From: Deltaproteobacteria bacterium
Lineage (GTDB): Bacteria > Myxococcota_C > UBA6777
Assembly (NCBI GenBank): GCA_006226375.1
Contig: SBHC01000077.1
Coordinates: 223,751 to 287,750, forward strand
Reading direction: 5' to 3'
DNA: 64,000 nt
The notes beneath the pieces were generated by a model that was not told the DNA's origin, ran no database searches, and worked only from the letters and a program-made list of their open reading frames with translations. Below, one piece after another: positions 62,388-64,000 of the stretch (positions are counted from its first letter, which is position 1; each line of letters starts with the position of its first letter). The position numbers and the translations under genes were made by a program.

Positions 62388-64000
62388 ATGTCCCCACGGT
62401 TACGGCATCTCTGGTTGGGTCTGTTTACGTTGACTGCCTTGTTTTTGGGCGCGCAACAGGCGAACGCGATTACAGTGCAAGGCACTCTCTACAACAACAC
62501 TCGTTGGACCACGTCCATGTCTCCGGTCATCGTCAACGGTGACTTGACCATCGACAAAAGTGCAACATTGACCATCGATCCTGGCGTTGTTGTTCAGGCT
62601 GCATCTAGCGACGGACAAAGCTCCGGTTTGGACACCAGCCGTGTGGAAATTATCGTCAACGGTGTGCTTCGTGCCGTGGGGTCTCCCAACAGCAAGATTG
62701 TGTTCAAAGGCCCCAGTACCTCCAAAGGCGTATGGTACGGGATTCGTGTTCCCTCCGGTGGAACCGCAACATTAACTTATGCAACTGTCGAATCCGCTCG
62801 AAACGGAATCTATGGAGAAGGCGGAACCCTCGACCTCAGCGAACTTGAAATCAAGAACTGCAGTGAAAGTGGTCTGTATGTCACTGCCGGACGGGCTGAC
62901 CTTGCAAAAAGTAAGGTCCATACCAACCGCTACGGCATTTATGTTCGAGGCGGAACCACCAAAATCTCCGATACGGAAGTGTATCGCAACACCTCGTACG
63001 GTGTGTATGCTTACTTCACGAGCAGCGGTCGAAGCCTCTCTCTTGACTTCTGCACCATCGCATACAACAGCAGCTATGGTTTGTATACGTATCGTTCGAG
63101 TAGCAGCGTAGGAACTGTGACTCTGTCAAATAGCATCGTGGTTCGTAACTACAACACAAGCAGCTCAGGCTACGAAGTCTACAACAGCAACTACGGTACC
63201 ACTTGCGCCAACAACCTGATCTGGGACACCGCTGGGACGCCTGTTTACAACCGCTACTCTCCCACTTGTTCTCCCACCGTTCAGTACAATCCCCTGTTTG
63301 TGGGTCCTTCCTCGAATGACTACCGAATCTATGACCGCTCTCCGGCCCGAAAAGCCGGCGCGGGTGGCTCTGACTTGGGTGCTCAACCTTGGACTACTCA
63401 CACAACAACAACCCTTCACGGGAAACTCTTTACCGACTTGACCCTTCCTGCCGGAAAACACAACGTCCCTGGAGACCTTGTTGTTTCCAAAGGTGTGCGA
63501 TTGATTCTTTCCGCGGGAGCAGAGCTTTCGTTCGGTAGCACTGATGATATGGCTGGTGGAGCCGATGCCGCTCGTGCTGAGATTGTCGTGGAGGGCCAAT
63601 TGGTCGCTTCCGGTACTACCACACAGCGGATCAAAATGGAGGCTTCGACGAGCACCACTTCCAACAGTCGATGGTATGGAGTCCGTGTCGTCGCTGGGGG
63701 GGATGCTGACCTTCAATATGTCGACATTAAAAACGGTCGCTACTGTGTGGAAGTGTTCGGGAAAGCAACCCTTCAGGATGTAAGCGCCTCGTACTGTCAG
63801 TACGGTGCTTATCTTCAAGATGGTACAACCACAGCGAACAGCTGTAAGTTTTTCCGGAACAGTAGCTATGGCGTGTACGCTCGGGGTGGTACCAACAAAC
63901 TGTCCTACTGTCAGATCTATCGAAACAGTAGCTATGGCGTGTACTCGTACTTCACCAGCAGCGGTCGAAGCATGGCCATCGATCACTGTACGATTGCATA
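62388..64000 (+). CDS. Secreted right-handed beta-helix protein (truncated by window end)
   Basis: At least 537 residues; the frame is open to the right edge. GGAGG lies 9 nt before the ATG. A Sec signal ends at ANA (27). The rest consists of short repeated coils typical of parallel beta-helix proteins: GVWYGIRVPSGGTATLTYATV, GLYVTAGRADL, YGIYVRGGTTKI and SYGVYAYFTSSG. Two large copies exist: ~28-330 and ~355 onward, each starting with a strand-rich EIIV/EIVV module. Such proteins are often polysaccharide-binding or degrading, or adhesins. No catalytic motif is evident in the visible part. Confidence 0.85.
   Translation, partial: MSPRLRHLWLGLFTLTALFLGAQQANAITVQGTLYNNTRWTTSMSPVIVNGDLTIDKSATLTIDPGVVVQAASSDGQSSGLDTSRVEIIVNGVLRAVGSPNSKIVFKGPSTSKGVWYGIRVPSGGTATLTYATVESARNGIYGEGGTLDLSELEIKNCSESGLYVTAGRADLAKSKVHTNRYGIYVRGGTTKISDTEVYRNTSYGVYAYFTSSGRSLSLDFCTIAYNSSYGLYTYRSSSSVGTVTLSNSIVVRNYNTSSSGYEVYNSNYGTTCANNLIWDTAGTPVYNRYSPTCSPTVQYNPLFVGPSSNDYRIYDRSPARKAGAGGSDLGAQPWTTHTTTTLHGKLFTDLTLPAGKHNVPGDLVVSKGVRLILSAGAELSFGSTDDMAGGADAARAEIVVEGQLVASGTTTQRIKMEASTSTTSNSRWYGVRVVAGGDADLQYVDIKNGRYCVEVFGKATLQDVSASYCQYGAYLQDGTTTANSCKFFRNSSYGVYARGGTNKLSYCQIYRNSSYGVYSYFTSSGRSMAIDHCTIA
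62985..63064 (+). repeat. Copy 1 of an 80-nt repeat in the beta-helix gene
   Basis: This stretch, encoding RNTSYGVYAYFTSSGRS and the following DFCTIA, recurs at 63921-64000, exactly 936 nt later, with many silent or conservative changes. It marks an internal duplication of about 312 residues. The second copy runs into the window edge. Confidence 0.75.

Overview
The window looks like chromosomal DNA from a Gram-negative bacterium with a deltaproteobacterial/Myxococcota-like gene repertoire. The signs are two large transmembrane Ser/Thr protein kinases (one with the HRDISPNN catalytic loop common in myxobacteria), a secreted von Willebrand A protein with MopE-like CNGKDDDCDG repeats and a MYXO-CTERM-like tail, many lipoproteins with lipoboxes, and Asn/Gln- or Gly/Asn-rich linkers. 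GC content is moderate, judged by eye. I found no rRNA, tRNA, insertion sequence, prophage or CRISPR array. Lineage is inference from gene content only.

Layout. 1-4.4 kb: end of a parvulin-like protein, a gene-poor gap with a terminator and an FNR-type palindrome, then a membrane-anchored Hsp70 and a companion membrane protein (minus strand). 4.4-8.6 kb: SNF2 helicase and SWIM zinc-finger pair. 8.9-11.6 kb: aconitase overlapping a double PRC-barrel gene. 12.1-14.5 kb: Ser/Thr kinase with an extracytoplasmic CXXCH (haem c) sensor. 14.6-19.7 kb (minus): four genes joined by ATGA overlaps (PAP2 phosphatase, ABC ATPase, ABC permease fused to a CPBP protease, cytochrome P450). 20.0-21.3 kb: tyrS. 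21.4-24.7 kb (minus): PhoB/PhoR-like pair and a membrane protein. 25.3-31.2 kb: second Ser/Thr kinase and a protein with the architecture of mammalian soluble adenylyl cyclase. 31.4-32.4 kb: Lys-rich secreted protein. 32.5-39.0 kb (minus): glycogen operon with a MalQ-GlgB fusion and a GH57 enzyme.

39.2-44.7 kb: L,D-transpeptidase-like protein, TlpA-like thioredoxin, a 1137-residue propeller lipoprotein and two tiny paralogous Cys-rich lipoproteins. 44.8-47.6 kb (minus): a HerA-type ATPase fused to a Lon protease domain. 47.8-53.3 kb: glycoside-hydrolase-like lipoprotein, phosphofructokinase, HEAT-like lipoprotein, tail-anchored protein and CBS protein. 53.9-64 kb (plus): a surface/secreted block with the vWA protein, IPT/TIG lipoprotein, M28 peptidase, FliK-like protein, alpha/beta hydrolase lipoprotein and a truncated beta-helix protein.

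Regulation. Several divergent gaps contain hexamer pairs of the form TTGACA, 16-18 nt, TAnnnT at sensible distances from start codons, so the main sigma factor seems to use a standard -35 and a loose -10. A Pho-box-like array of 11-bp repeats lies between the PhoB/PhoR-like genes and the second kinase. Two FNR-type palindromes lie near 0.69 and 53.45 kb.

The most unusual items are the HerA-Lon fusion, the sAC-like cyclase operonic with a Ser/Thr kinase, the putative haem-c Ser/Thr kinase, the MalQ-GlgB fusion, and an aconitase with Ser in place of the first cluster Cys.
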